Under the pieces are notes generated by a model that was not told where the DNA came from, searched no databases, and saw only the letters and a list, made by a program, of their open reading frames with translations. This document shows positions 27,020 to 36,468 of a stretch of 64,000 nt of DNA, piece after piece (position 1 is the first letter of the stretch; the number at the start of each line of letters is the position of its first letter). The stretch is from Halorubrum saccharovorum DSM 1137 (GTDB taxonomy: Archaea > Halobacteriota > Halobacteria > Halobacteriales > Haloferacaceae), in the NCBI RefSeq assembly GCF_000337915.1, contig NZ_AOJE01000011.1, forward strand, positions 119,456-183,455, written 5' to 3'. A program made the translations under genes and the position numbers.

Positions 27020-29305
27020 CTACGGCGTCGCCGGGCGGACGCTCTCCAGCGCCGCCGCGAAGTCGTCGGCGGTGACCCCGACCTCGTCGGCGTGGTCGTT
27101 GGCCGCCTCGCCGTGCTCGTCGGCGACGCGCTCGATGGCGATCAGGGCAGCCTCCCGGCACAGCGACGCGATCTCGGCGCCGGAGTACCCCTCGGTCTCG
27201 TCGGCGAGGTGTTCGAGGTCGACGGTCTCGACGAGGGGCTTCTCGCGGGTGTGCACGTCGAGGATCTTCCGGCGCGCGTCGCGGTCGGGCTCGGGGACCT
27301 CGATGTGGGTCTCCAACCGCCCGGGGCGGAGCAGCGCGGGGTCGAGTGCGTTCCGGCGGTTCGTCGCCGCGAGCACGACGAGGTTCGGATTGTCGCTCGC
27401 GCGGTCCAGTTCCGTGAGCAGCTGTGAGACGACGCGCTCGCCGACTCCGGAGCCGTCGCCGCCGGCACCGTCGCGGTCGGCCGCGATCGCGTCGATCTCG
27501 TCGAAGAAGACGATCGCGGGCGCCGCCTGCCGAGCGCGGTCGAAGAGGTCCCGGACCGCCTTCTCGGACTCGCCGACGTACCGGTCGAGCAGTTCGGGCC
27601 CGGCCACCTGAATGAAGTTCACGCCGCTCTCTCCAGCGATCGCCCTGGCGAGGAGGGTCTTCCCGGTACCGGGCGGCCCGTGAAGCAGGACTCCCGTCGG
27701 CGGGTCGGCGTCGGCGGCCTCGAAGAGGGGGCCGTACGTCAGGGGCCACGTGACGGCGCGTTCCAGTTTCTCCTTCGCCTCCGGCAGGCCGCCCACGTCG
27801 GCGAAGTCGGTCGTCGGCTGTTCGGCGACGTACTCGCGCATCGCGCTCGGCTCGACGCTCGCGTGGGCCGCCTCGAAGTCGGCCTTCCCGACGGTCACGT
27901 CGTCGAGCGCCTCGGCGTCCGACTCGCGGGCGCGCCGCAGCGCGGTCATCGCGGCCTCCTGCGTGAGCCCCTCGATGTCGGCCCCGACGAACCCGTGGGT
28001 CCGGGCCGCGATCCGGTCGAGGTCCACGTCGTCCGCGAGCGGCATCCGGCGCGTGTGCACGTCGAGGATCTGCCGGCGGCCGGCCTCGCCGGGGACGCCG
28101 ATCTCGATCTCGCGGTCGAACCGACCGCCCCGCCTGAGCGCGGGGTCGAGCGTGTCGACGCGGTTCGTCGCGCCGATGACGATCACGTCGCCGCGGGCGT
28201 CGAGCCCGTCCATCAGCGAGAGGAGCTGTCCCACGACGCGGTTCTCGACATCGCCGCCGTCGTCGCGCTTGCCCGCGATCGAGTCGATCTCGTCGAAGAA
28301 GACGATCGCCGGGGCCTCCTCGGCGGCCCGCTCGAACACGTCTCGCAGGCGCTCCTCCGACTCGCCCTTGTACTTCGACATGATCTCCGGGCCGTCGACG
28401 GTGATGAACGTCGCGTCGACCTCGTTGGCGACGGCTCGCGCGATCAGCGTCTTCCCGGTGCCGGGCGGCCCGTGGAGCAGGACGCCCTTCGGTGGGTCGA
28501 TCCCGAGCCGGGTGAACACGCCGGGCTCCGAGAGGGGGAGCTCGATCGTCTCGCGGACCAACTCCAGCTCCTCGTCGAGCCCGCCGATGTCCTCGTAGGT
28601 CGCGCCCGCGGTGTGCTCTTCCGGGGGCGCGGTGCCCCCGCCGGTGGGTCGAGCGTCGGTTCCGGGGGTGCCGGCGACGTCGTTCCCGGCCGTGCCGCTC
28701 CCGGCGGATCGGTCCGCGGGAGCGCCGCCGCCCGACTCCGGTCCGGAGGCGGTCCGGCGACCGCCTCCGGTACTCGCGTCGGACCGGGACTCGTCCGCTC
28801 CTCCGTACGTCACCGACACGTCGGTCCGGTTCGTGACGCGAACCGTGCCAGCCGGGTCCGTCTCGCTGACGACGAACCGGATCCCGCCGAGCCGCTCGAC
28901 GTGGACGGCCTCGCCCTCGGTGACGGGGCGGTCGCGGAGGTCGCGGGCGAGCGCGCGCTCGACCACCTCGCGGCTCACGTCGACGTCGGCGAGCTCCGCG
29001 GGCGCGGCGAGCGCGATCCGGTCGGCGTCCTCGACGTTGACCGCGGCGACCGTGACGGTGTCGCCGACCTTCACGCCGGCGTTCGCGCGGGTGTCGGCGT
29101 CGATGAGGACGGAGCCGTCCCGCGCGTCCGCGCCGCCGGGCCACACCTTCGCGACCGCGGTGCGGTCGCCGCGGATCTCGACGGTGTCGCCGCTGAGGAG
29201 GCCGAGTCGCTTCCGAGAGGATTCGGGAAGCCGAGCGATGCCCCGGCCCGCGTCCCGCTTCTCGGCGGCGCGAACCGTGAGCCGGAGGCCGGCGGTGTCG
29301 TTCAT
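27020..29305 (-). CDS. cdc48: CDC48/VCP-type double AAA ATPase
   Basis: Hexameric unfoldase of 761 residues. The N-domain (1-165) has the double-psi barrel ([18 protein letters not shown]). A low-complexity Gly/Ser/Thr linker of about 60 residues follows (about 170-232). D1 has GPPGTGKT near 279 and FFDEID near 336; D2 has GPPGTGKT near 543 and FFDEIDAIA. Both domains carry the second region of homology with arginine fingers (GATNR, AATNR). The ATG at 29303-29305 ([11 protein letters not shown]) is chosen over an earlier frame start. It is expected to extract proteins for proteasomal degradation. The rhomboid-like gene lies 8 bases downstream. Confidence 0.94.
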   Translation of the reverse strand: MNDTAGLRLTVRAAEKRDAGRGIARLPESSRKRLGLLSGDTVEIRGDRTAVAKVWPGGADARDGSVLIDADTRANAGVKVGDTVTVAAVNVEDADRIALAAPAELADVDVSREVVERALARDLRDRPVTEGEAVHVERLGGIRFVVSETDPAGTVRVTNRTDVSVTYGGADESRSDASTGGGRRTASGPESGGGAPADRSAGSGTAGNDVAGTPGTDARPTGGGTAPPEEHTAGATYEDIGGLDEELELVRETIELPLSEPGVFTRLGIDPPKGVLLHGPPGTGKTLIARAVANEVDATFITVDGPEIMSKYKGESEERLRDVFERAAEEAPAIVFFDEIDSIAGKRDDGGDVENRVVGQLLSLMDGLDARGDVIVIGATNRVDTLDPALRRGGRFDREIEIGVPGEAGRRQILDVHTRRMPLADDVDLDRIAARTHGFVGADIEGLTQEAAMTALRRARESDAEALDDVTVGKADFEAAHASVEPSAMREYVAEQPTTDFADVGGLPEAKEKLERAVTWPLTYGPLFEAADADPPTGVLLHGPPGTGKTLLARAIAGESGVNFIQVAGPELLDRYVGESEKAVRDLFDRARQAAPAIVFFDEIDAIAADRDGAGGDGSGVGERVVSQLLTELDRASDNPNLVVLAATNRRNALDPALLRPGRLETHIEVPEPDRDARRKILDVHTREKPLVETVDLEHLADETEGYSGAEIASLCREAALIAIERVADEHGEAANDHADEVGVTADDFAAALESVRPATP

Positions 29306-29419
29306 ACGCTCCGTTCCGGCCACTGACCCTTTACCCTTACCCGGCGCTGAGGAGGTCCGCCGCCGGTCTGCCCGCCGCCGACCGCAACCCCCTTACCCCG
29401 CCCGGACCCGTCGTTCGGT

Positions 29420-30613
29420 ATGCAACCGACAGGGCACCTGCGCGGCGACGCGGTTCACGTCGCCGGCGACGCCCGCCAGCGGTTCCACGACTCCGGCGGC
29501 TACGGCCGGCCGCTCGGCGGCGACGAGATCGCGCTCTCGCGAGTCGAGGCGGCCCACCTGCTGTTCCGCGGCGACCTCTCTGGCGTCGCCCTCGGCGACG
29601 GCGCGGGCGACGGGAACGGCGAGGTCGGCTTCGAGCGCTTCTTCGTCGAGAGCGCGGCCGCGGCCGACCGGTTCGCGGTGCGCTACCTCGTCTACGCCGA
29701 CCTGCGCGACCGCGGCTTCTACCTCTCGCCCGCCCGCGAGCCGTGGCCGGGCGGCGACGTCGACGCGCCCGACGCGGTCGACTTCGTCGCCTACGAGCGC
29801 GGCTCGACCCCCGACACGGGGAACGTGAAGTACCCCGTGCAGGTCGTCGGCGAGCGCGAGTCGCTCCCGGCCGCCGGGCTCGCGGGGCGAACCCTCGCCG
29901 TCGTCGACGAGGAGTCCGACATCACCTACTTCGCGGCGGAGGACGGGACGATCGCGGGCGCGACCGACTACGACCCGCCCGATCGGCTGACTGGCGTCCT
30001 CCTCGCCGACCGCGTCGTCGTCTGGGACGCCCCCGAGGGGCTCTACGAGCGCGGGTTCTACGGCCAGCCGCTCACCGGCCGCGCCGCGGCGGTCGAGGGC
30101 GCGGTCCAGCTCTCCTTAGTCGAGGCGGCGTCGCTCGCGGCCGACGGCGTGCTGTCGCTGTCGGCGTCGGTGGACGCGGCGGGCGCGGCGGAGGAGTCCT
30201 CCAGCGGGGGCGCCCCGGAGGCGGACGGCCCCGCCGCCGCGGTCGTCGCCCGCGGTCGCGACGTGGAGGGGGAGCGGTTCGACCGGCGGCTCGCGATCTA
30301 CAGACGCCTCCGCGAGGCCGACGCCGTCCCGAAGACCGGGTTCAAGTTCGGCGCGGACTTCCGGACCTACCTCGACGTGGAGACGGTCGAGGACCTGCCC
30401 CACTCCGAGCACCTCGTGCGCGTCGTCGAGGCCGACCACCGGTTTTCGCCCCGCGAACTGTCGCTCGACGTGCGGCTCGCCGGCGGTGTCCGCAAGGAGA
30501 TGGTGTTCGCGCTGACGGCGGTGAGCGACGACGATCGCGACGATACCGCCGAGCGCGACGCGGCCCGCGACGCCGACGTGGAGTGGCTCTCGGTCGGTCG
30601 ACTCACGCCCTGA
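29420..30613 (+). CDS. endA: tRNA-splicing endonuclease
   Basis: Archaeal EndA of 397 residues, the fused two-repeat form found in haloarchaea, which cuts bulge-helix-bulge introns from pre-tRNA. The C-terminal catalytic unit shows FKFGADFRTYLDVE (Tyr), HSEHLVRVV (His) and VRKEMVFAL (Lys), the general triad. The N-terminal repeat retains the fold (FRVEAAHLL-like segment, RYLVYADLRDRGFYL) without the full triad. A low-complexity linker joins the halves (around 255-275). The start MQPTGHLRGDAVHV is the family norm. Confidence 0.93.
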   Translation: MQPTGHLRGDAVHVAGDARQRFHDSGGYGRPLGGDEIALSRVEAAHLLFRGDLSGVALGDGAGDGNGEVGFERFFVESAAAADRFAVRYLVYADLRDRGFYLSPAREPWPGGDVDAPDAVDFVAYERGSTPDTGNVKYPVQVVGERESLPAAGLAGRTLAVVDEESDITYFAAEDGTIAGATDYDPPDRLTGVLLADRVVVWDAPEGLYERGFYGQPLTGRAAAVEGAVQLSLVEAASLAADGVLSLSASVDAAGAAEESSSGGAPEADGPAAAVVARGRDVEGERFDRRLAIYRRLREADAVPKTGFKFGADFRTYLDVETVEDLPHSEHLVRVVEADHRFSPRELSLDVRLAGGVRKEMVFALTAVSDDDRDDTAERDAARDADVEWLSVGRLTP

Positions 30614-30712
30614 ATCCCGGTCGACTCACTCCCTGAGGGGCGCTGTCGCGGGCGGTTCGCTCCCGTCGCGCGGAGCGGAATCGTTTTCCGACGCCTGATC
30701 CTCCTGCCGGCC

Positions 30713-31315
30713 ATGAGCGAGCACTCCGTGTTCCCCTCCGACTCGGACGCCTACGACATCTCCACGGTCGATCTCAGCGACGACCGCTACGAGGTGAAAC
30801 AGTCGATGGTCCGGAACAAGTACACCGTCCGCGACGGCGCCGGGAACGTCGTCCTGCGCGGGAAACAGAAGATGTTCAAGCTGAAAGAGGAGTTCCCGTT
30901 CGTCACCGGCGACGACGAGGACGCCTTCTCGGTGAAGGCGGGCGGCATCATGGACGTCGCGGGCAGCTACGCCATCACCGACGCGGGCACCGGCGAGGAG
31001 GTCGTCGTCCTCGACGAGGACTACTCGCTGTTCGTGGAGAACTGGACGATCCGCGACCCCGAGACCGGAGAGGCGCTGGCGACCATTCGGTCGAAGAATA
31101 AACTCCTCTCGGCGCTCCGGCACCTCGTCGGCGCCGCGAACCTCTTCCCGAACAAGTACGAGATATTCGACGCCGACGGCGGTCACGTCGGCGACATCGA
31201 GGGCAAGTTCTCGATGCGCGACGCCTACACCGTCACCATCGACGACGCGAGCGACGTGCCGAAGGAGGCGGTCGTCGCCGCCGCGTGTATCCTCGACGCC
31301 TTAGAGAACCAGTAG
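30713..31315 (+). CDS. LURP-one-related (tubby/scramblase-like) protein
   Basis: A 200-residue protein with the LURP-one beta-barrel pattern: YEVKQSMVRNKYTVRDGAGN, VLRGKQKMFKLKEEFPF, IRSKNKLLSALRHLVGAANL and YEIFDADGGHVGDIEGKF. Such proteins are related to scramblases and tubby and may bind lipids or membranes. There is no transmembrane helix or signal. It stands alone downstream of endA, convergent to serS. Confidence 0.82.
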   Translation: MSEHSVFPSDSDAYDISTVDLSDDRYEVKQSMVRNKYTVRDGAGNVVLRGKQKMFKLKEEFPFVTGDDEDAFSVKAGGIMDVAGSYAITDAGTGEEVVVLDEDYSLFVENWTIRDPETGEALATIRSKNKLLSALRHLVGAANLFPNKYEIFDADGGHVGDIEGKFSMRDAYTVTIDDASDVPKEAVVAAACILDALENQ

Positions 31316-31363
31316 CGGCGTTCACGTCGGAGGCCGCAGCGGCGTTCGACATCGGAGGCCGTC
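31314..31363. repeat. Imperfect 24-bp tandem repeat between convergent genes
   Basis: The motif agcggcgttcacgtcggagg with ccgc at about 31314 recurs as agcggcgttcgacatcggag with gccg from about 31338. It lies in the short spacer between LURP and serS and has no coding role. Confidence 0.55.
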
Positions 31364-31371
31364 CGCGTCGC

Positions 31372-32742
31372 CTACTCCCCGCCCAACTTCGTCTCGCCGA
31401 CCGCGTCGTGGCCCTCGATGACTTCCGTGCCGCCCATGTACGGGCGCAGCGCCTCGGGGACGGTGACGGTGCCGTCGTCGTTCTGGTAGTACTCCAAGAT
31501 CGCGACGACGATCCGCGGGACCGCGAGCCCCGAGCCGTTCAGGGTGTGGAGGAACTCGGCCGACTCGTGGTGCTCCTCGCGGTACCGGATCTGAGCGCGA
31601 CGCGCCTGGAAGTCCTCGAAGTTCGAGACGGAGGAGACCTCCAGCCAGCGGCCGCCCTCGGCGGGCCCCTCGTCCATGTCGTCGGCGGGCGCCCACACCT
31701 CGATGTCGTACTTCTTCGCCTGCGTGAACCCGAGGTCGCCGGTGCACATCTCCAGGATCCGGTACGGGAGCTCAAGGCGCCGGAGCACCTCCTCGGCCTC
31801 GTCGACGAGTCCGTCGAAGCGCTCGTCGCTCTCCTCCGGGCGCACGAAGTTCACCATCTCCACCTTGTTGAACTGGTGGACGCGGACGATCCCGCGCGTC
31901 TCGGTGCCGTGCTCGCCCGCCTCCTGCCGGAAGTTCGGCGTGTACGCCTGGTACTTCAGCGGGAGGTCCTCGCCGAGCAGGATCTCGTCGCGGTGGAGGT
32001 TGGTGACGGGCACCTCCGCGGTCGGGAGCAGCCAGAGGTCGTCGTCGTCGTACTCGTCCTCGTTGGTCCCCTCGACGCGGTAGGCGTCCTCGGTGAACTT
32101 CGGGAGCTGGCCGGTGCCGCGCATCGACGCGGAGTTGACCGGGATCGGCGGGAACACGTCCTCGTACCCCTGCTCGCGGTGCACGTCGAGCATGAACTGG
32201 ATCAGCGCGTGCTCCAGGCGGGCGCCGTCGCCCTTCGCGACGTAGAAGCCGCCGCCGGCGACCTTCGCGCCGCGCTCGAAGTCGAGGATCTCGAGGTCCT
32301 CGCCCAGGTCGTAGTGCGGCTCCACGTCGTCGGGCAGCTCGCGGAGGTCGTCGAACCCCTCGCGGCGCCGCTCGACGTTCTCAGACTCGTCTTCGCCGAC
32401 CGGCACCGACTCCTGCGGGATCTGGGGGAGCTCGAGCAGGGACGCCTCCAGTTCGGCCTCCAGCTCGTCGGCGCGCTCCTCGATCTCCTGGAGCTCCGCC
32501 TTGAGCTCCTGAGAGCGCTCGATCGCCTCCTGGGCCGCCTCCTCGTCGCCGGCCTGTTTCAGGTCGCCGATCTTCGAGGAGACCTCGTTGCGCTCGTGCC
32601 GGAGGTCGTCGCCCCGGCTCTTCAGCTCTCGCCACTCCTCGTCGACGTCGAGTATCCGGTCGAGGTCCACGTCGACGCCCTTGTTGGCGAGCGCCTCGCG
32701 GACGACCTCGGGGTTCTCCCGGACGAACTGTCGAGACAGCAT
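31372..32742 (-). CDS. serS: Seryl-tRNA synthetase
   Basis: Class II aminoacyl-tRNA synthetase of 456 residues that charges tRNA-Ser. An N-terminal antiparallel coiled coil (about 25-105, rich in Glu/Lys/Leu) contacts the tRNA long arm. Motif 2 is [21 protein letters not shown] and motif 3 is [27 protein letters not shown] is the serine-binding TxE loop. This is the standard type, not the rare methanogen type. The start [14 protein letters not shown] is typical. Confidence 0.96.
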   Translation of the reverse strand: MLSRQFVRENPEVVREALANKGVDVDLDRILDVDEEWRELKSRGDDLRHERNEVSSKIGDLKQAGDEEAAQEAIERSQELKAELQEIEERADELEAELEASLLELPQIPQESVPVGEDESENVERRREGFDDLRELPDDVEPHYDLGEDLEILDFERGAKVAGGGFYVAKGDGARLEHALIQFMLDVHREQGYEDVFPPIPVNSASMRGTGQLPKFTEDAYRVEGTNEDEYDDDDLWLLPTAEVPVTNLHRDEILLGEDLPLKYQAYTPNFRQEAGEHGTETRGIVRVHQFNKVEMVNFVRPEESDERFDGLVDEAEEVLRRLELPYRILEMCTGDLGFTQAKKYDIEVWAPADDMDEGPAEGGRWLEVSSVSNFEDFQARRAQIRYREEHHESAEFLHTLNGSGLAVPRIVVAILEYYQNDDGTVTVPEALRPYMGGTEVIEGHDAVGETKLGGE

Positions 32743-32842
32743 TTACCGGTGGTTCCGCCGGCCGCCCCAAAACCGTATCGGAGCGTCGGCACCGGTTGGC
32801 ACGGTGGGTTCGGTGTTCGGAGTTCGGGACGCGGCGTCCCAG

Positions 32843-33079
32843 TCAGGGGATGAACGCGAAGTTCGCGACCACCATCAGGAGCGCGAGTCCGGCGACGACG
32901 ACGCCCATGATCCGCATCAGCAGGATCCGCGTCTCGCTCGGCTCGATCCGCGTCGTGCCCTCGGGACCGCGGGCCTGCCAGCTCGTCATCCGACGGGGGA
33001 ACGCCGCCATGGCGAGCGCGCCGGCGGCGACGAGGAGGGGGACGGCGACGAAGAACAACCGGAACGGTGCGGGGAGCAT
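32843..33079 (-). CDS. Small two-helix membrane protein
   Basis: A 78-residue protein with two predicted membrane helices (FRLFFVAVPLLVAAGALAMAAF and ILLMRIMGVVVAGLALLMVV) joined by a polar loop (RRMTSWQARGPEGTTRIEPS). No family was recognised. Its codon use matches neighbours. It lies just downstream of another membrane-protein gene on the same strand and may be cotranscribed with it. Confidence 0.65.
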   Translation of the reverse strand: MLPAPFRLFFVAVPLLVAAGALAMAAFPRRMTSWQARGPEGTTRIEPSETRILLMRIMGVVVAGLALLMVVANFAFIP

Positions 33080-33171
33080 ATCGGGAGGGCCTCACGGGAA
33101 TCTACAAAAAGTTACGCTTCCGGTCGGTGCCGCGAGGCTCCGCGCCCGTTCCGACCGACCGTCGCCAACTG

Positions 33172-33693
33172 TCAGTACCCGCCGGGCAGGGCCATGCCGA
33201 TCGCGAGCGCGACGAGGGGGATCGCGGCGGCGACCGCGTACGCGAGTCCGGCGGCGAAGAGGAGCCCCCACGTCGAGGGGCCGTAGCCGGTCGGGTCCCA
33301 ATCGACGCCGAGCCGCGGGAGGCCGATCACGGCGACCGCCGGGGCGACGAGCCCGACCCCGATCCCACAGAGCAGCGTCGTGAGCAAGAACCCCGAACTC
33401 CAGGCGGGGCCCGCCTCGGCGGCGCGCGCGACGGTGAGGACGACGCCGGCGAGGTAGGGAACCGAAAGCGCGATCGAGACGCCGACGTACGAGGTGAGGA
33501 TCCGACCATCCGGCGGGAGCGCGCGGAACAGCGACCGGAGGCGTTCGGCGGCGAGGAACGGGGCGCCCAGTCCCGCGGCGACGAGGCCGGGGAAGAGGAA
33601 CAGCGCGAGCGTCCACAGCCAGCCGATCGCCGCGTCGACGAGCGCCGTGACGACCGGAACGGACGCGGGCGTGGAGAGCGCGGGGAGGGCCAT
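33172..33693 (-). CDS. Integral membrane protein, unknown function
   Basis: A 173-residue protein with four to five hydrophobic helices (AAIGWLWTLALFLFPGLVAA, ILTSYVGVSIALSVPYLAGV, SSGFLLTTLLCGIGVGLVAP, LLFAAGLAYAVAAAIPLVAL). The ATG at 33691-33693 (MALPALSTPASV) is chosen; the frame is open far upstream because it shadows the dihydroorotase gene on the other strand. Function unknown. Confidence 0.68.
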   Translation of the reverse strand: MALPALSTPASVPVVTALVDAAIGWLWTLALFLFPGLVAAGLGAPFLAAERLRSLFRALPPDGRILTSYVGVSIALSVPYLAGVVLTVARAAEAGPAWSSGFLLTTLLCGIGVGLVAPAVAVIGLPRLGVDWDPTGYGPSTWGLLFAAGLAYAVAAAIPLVALAIGMALPGGY

Positions 33694-33834
33694 ACCCGAA
33701 CGGGTTTCGCGCGAGACAAACGCTTTGTGGTGGCTCGGGGGCGTTGCGGCCGGGTCCGACTCCCCCGCGACGACCGCGGCGACCGCGACGCCCGAACCAC
33801 CACGGTTTAAGCGGCGCGCCGCGAGCGCGTAGCC

Positions 33835-35181
33835 ATGCTCATCACGGGTGCGGAGCTGGCCGACGGACGAGTCCGCGACGTTCGGGTCCGAGACGGGACC
33901 GTCGACGCGGTCGAACCGACGAACGCGGGACTCGACGCCGACGCCGGCGAGCGCGTCGTCGACGCGCGGGGGCGCCACCTCCTCCCCGGCGCCGTCGACG
34001 CGCACGTCCACTTCCGCGAGCCGGGCGCGAGCCACAAGGAGACGTGGACCTCGGGCTCGCGGGGCGCGGCCGCTGGCGGGGTCACGACCGTCGTCGACCA
34101 GCCGAACACCTCGCCGCCGACCGTCGACGGCGACGCCTTCGACGAGAAGGCCGACCTCGCCGCGCCGTCGCTCGTCGACTACGGGATCAACGGCGGCGTC
34201 ACCGCCGACTGGGACCCCGAGAGTCTCTTCGAGTGCCCCCTGTTCGCGCTCGGCGAGGTGTTCCTCGCGGACTCGACCGGCGAGATGGGGATCGCCCTCG
34301 ACCTGTTCGAGGAGGCGCTCGCCGAGGCCGCCGCCCGCGACGTCCCCGTCACGGTCCACGCGGAGGACGAGACGCTGTTCGACGAGAGCGCGCTCGACGG
34401 CGACCTCGGCGGGGTCGGCACCGCCGCGAACGCCGACGCGTGGTCGGCCTACCGGACCGCGGAGGCCGAGGCCGCGGCGGTCGAGCGCGCCCTCGACGCG
34501 GGCGCCGAGAGCGACGCGCAGGTGCACGTCGCGCACACGTCGACACCCGAGGGGATCGACGCGGTCGTCGAGGCGCGGGAGGGGGCGACGGGCGACGCCC
34601 CGCCCACCTGCGAGGTGACGCCGCACCACCTCTTCCTGTCTCGCGAGGACGCGGGGCGGCTCGGCACCTTCGGGCGCATGAATCCCCCGCTCCGTTCGGA
34701 GGAGCGGCGGGCCGGCGTCTTCCGGCGACTCCGCGACGGCGACGTCGACGTGGTCGCCACCGACCACGCGCCCCACACGGTCGCCGAGAAGCGGCGGGGA
34801 CTCGTCGACGCGCCGAGCGGCGTGCCGGGCGTGGAGACGCTCTACCCGCTCCTGCTGGAGTCCGTCCGGAAGGGGAACCTCTCCTTGGAGCGCGTCCGCG
34901 ACGTGGTCGCCGCCAACCCGGCGTCGATCTTCGGGATCGAGGGGAAGGGCCGGATCGAGCCGGGGGCCGACGCCGACCTCGTGCTCGTCGACATGACCAA
35001 CCCCCGCGAGATCGAGGCCGGCGCGCTCCACGGCGCGGCGGACTGGACCCCCTTCGAGGGTCTTCTGGGCGTGTTCCCGGAGCTGACGACGGTCCGCGGC
35101 GAGGTCGTCTACGAGCGCGACCCCGTCACCGGCGCGGAGTCGTTCGGCGAGCCGGCCGGCCGGAACGTGCGGGAGCGATAG
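33835..35181 (+). CDS. pyrC: Dihydroorotase
   Basis: Amidohydrolase of 448 residues that closes carbamoyl-aspartate to dihydroorotate in pyrimidine synthesis. The metal motif DAHVHFREPG is near residue 60, followed by the substrate/lysine region SHKETWTSGSRGAAAGGVT. Later ligands are VTVHAED, VAHTSTPEG, the CEVTPHHLFL segment and TDHAPHT. The aspartate of TDHAPH is the catalytic base. The type matches class I dihydroorotases. A GC-poor ggtttaag 30 bases before the ATG is a plausible TATA element. Confidence 0.93.
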   Translation: MLITGAELADGRVRDVRVRDGTVDAVEPTNAGLDADAGERVVDARGRHLLPGAVDAHVHFREPGASHKETWTSGSRGAAAGGVTTVVDQPNTSPPTVDGDAFDEKADLAAPSLVDYGINGGVTADWDPESLFECPLFALGEVFLADSTGEMGIALDLFEEALAEAAARDVPVTVHAEDETLFDESALDGDLGGVGTAANADAWSAYRTAEAEAAAVERALDAGAESDAQVHVAHTSTPEGIDAVVEAREGATGDAPPTCEVTPHHLFLSREDAGRLGTFGRMNPPLRSEERRAGVFRRLRDGDVDVVATDHAPHTVAEKRRGLVDAPSGVPGVETLYPLLLESVRKGNLSLERVRDVVAANPASIFGIEGKGRIEPGADADLVLVDMTNPREIEAGALHGAADWTPFEGLLGVFPELTTVRGEVVYERDPVTGAESFGEPAGRNVRER

Positions 35182-35275
35182 GTCGTTCGTCCCCGTCGAC
35201 GGACGGCGCGTCCCGAAGCCCGCGCCGCACGCGGCTCGGCGGAACGCATATGCCGCTTCCACCCTAATCCGAGCT

Positions 35276-35431
35276 ATGTCGATGACTGTGGGTACTACTC
35301 GCACGGTCGACCCCCGGCGGGACGGCGCGCGCCGACCCGTCACCGCCGCGGAGGTGGGCGCCCGCCCGGACCGGGTCGCCACACGTGGACCGCGGACCGC
35401 GGTCCGTGACGACGGGCGACGCCATGACTGA
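35276..35431 (+). CDS. Possible 51-residue leader ORF upstream of moxR
   Basis: ATG at 35276 opens a 51-codon frame (MSMTVGTTRTVDPRRDGARR then PVTAAEVG...) that ends 5 bases inside the moxR gene, overlapping its start in ATGACTGA. A TATA-like catatg lies about 30 bases before the ATG. The product is basic, unlike typical acidic haloarchaeal proteins, so it may be a translated leader or not a gene. Confidence 0.3.
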   Translation: MSMTVGTTRTVDPRRDGARRPVTAAEVGARPDRVATRGPRTAVRDDGRRHD

Positions 35432-36464
35432 TCCGGGGGAATCCGGCCCGCTCGGGGCGGGCGTCGGCGAGCCCGACGCGGACGGCGACTCTGGGACGGT
35501 CGCCTCGGCGGCGGACGCCCCGGACGCCGCCGAGGGGCCCGCGATGGAGCCCGCGGCGGTCGCCGAACTCGCCGAGCGCGTCGCCGACAACGTGGAGGAG
35601 GTGATCGTCGGGAAGCGGGAGGCGGTCGAGCACGTCGTCGTCACCCTGCTCGCCCGCGGCCACCTCCTCGTCGAGGACGTGCCCGGCGTCGGGAAGACGA
35701 CCCTCGCGAAGGCGGTCGCGCGCTCGGTCGACGGCTCGTTCAAGCGCGTGCAGTTCACCCCCGATCTCCTCCCCTCCGACGTGACGGGCGTCAACGTGTT
35801 CGACCAGCGCACCGACGAGTTCGAGTTCCAGCCGGGGCCGGTGTTCGCGAACGTGGTGCTCGGCGACGAGATCAACCGCGCGCCCCCGAAGACGCAGTCG
35901 GCGCTCCTCGAGGCGATGGAGGAGCGGCAGGTGACGACCGACGGGGTGACCCGCGAGCTCCCGAACCCGTTCTGCGTGATCGCGACCCAGAACGACGTGG
36001 AGCCCGGGCAGACGTACGACCTGCCGGTCGCCGAGGTCGACCGGTTCACCAAGAAGATCCGGCTCGGCTACCCCGACACCGACGAGGAGGCCGAGATCAT
36101 CGGGCGGATGGCCGGCGACCACCCCGTCGAGTCGGTCGAGCCTGTCGCGACGATCGAGGACGTTCGGCGCGCCCGGACCGCGGTTGGCGCGATCGAGGCG
36201 ACCGAGGAGCTGCGCCGGTACGTGGCGCGGCTGGCGGTCCACACCCGACGGAACGCCCGCCTCGGCGTCAGCCCGCGCGGGAGCCTCGCGCTGTTGCGGG
36301 CCTCGCAGGCGCGCGCCGCGCTCGACGGTCGCGGCTACGTGATCCCGGACGACGTACAGGCCGAGGCGCCGACGGTGTTCGCTCACCGGATCCGGTCCGA
36401 CTCGGGCGGCGCCGACGGCGCCGAGATCGTCGCCGACGCCCTCGACCGGGTCCCCGTGGAGTGA
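35424..36464 (+). CDS. MoxR-family AAA ATPase
   Basis: AAA+ chaperone-like ATPase of 346 residues. Walker A is VPGVGKTTLA near residue 89, Walker B/sensor region is VVLGDEINRAPPKTQSALLE, and sensor 1 is in CVIATQND. An acidic N-terminal extension of about 45 residues precedes the core. The ATG at 35424 (MTDPGESGPLGAG) is preferred. It leads a three-gene operon with DUF58 and transglutaminase proteins, a conserved set thought to assemble or activate membrane-surface complexes. Confidence 0.92.
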   Translation: MTDPGESGPLGAGVGEPDADGDSGTVASAADAPDAAEGPAMEPAAVAELAERVADNVEEVIVGKREAVEHVVVTLLARGHLLVEDVPGVGKTTLAKAVARSVDGSFKRVQFTPDLLPSDVTGVNVFDQRTDEFEFQPGPVFANVVLGDEINRAPPKTQSALLEAMEERQVTTDGVTRELPNPFCVIATQNDVEPGQTYDLPVAEVDRFTKKIRLGYPDTDEEAEIIGRMAGDHPVESVEPVATIEDVRRARTAVGAIEATEELRRYVARLAVHTRRNARLGVSPRGSLALLRASQARAALDGRGYVIPDDVQAEAPTVFAHRIRSDSGGADGAEIVADALDRVPVE

Positions 36465-36468
36465 GCCG

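Noticed and set aside
26082..29144. A 1020-residue fusion of the rhomboid frame with an upstream Arg-rich stretch
   Set aside because: The upstream part is CDC48 read in another frame. The rhomboid-like protein has its own ATG at 27009-27011.
33172..35382. 736-residue minus-strand protein covering the dihydroorotase gene
   Set aside because: Only the last 173 residues look like a membrane protein; the rest is antisense to pyrC.
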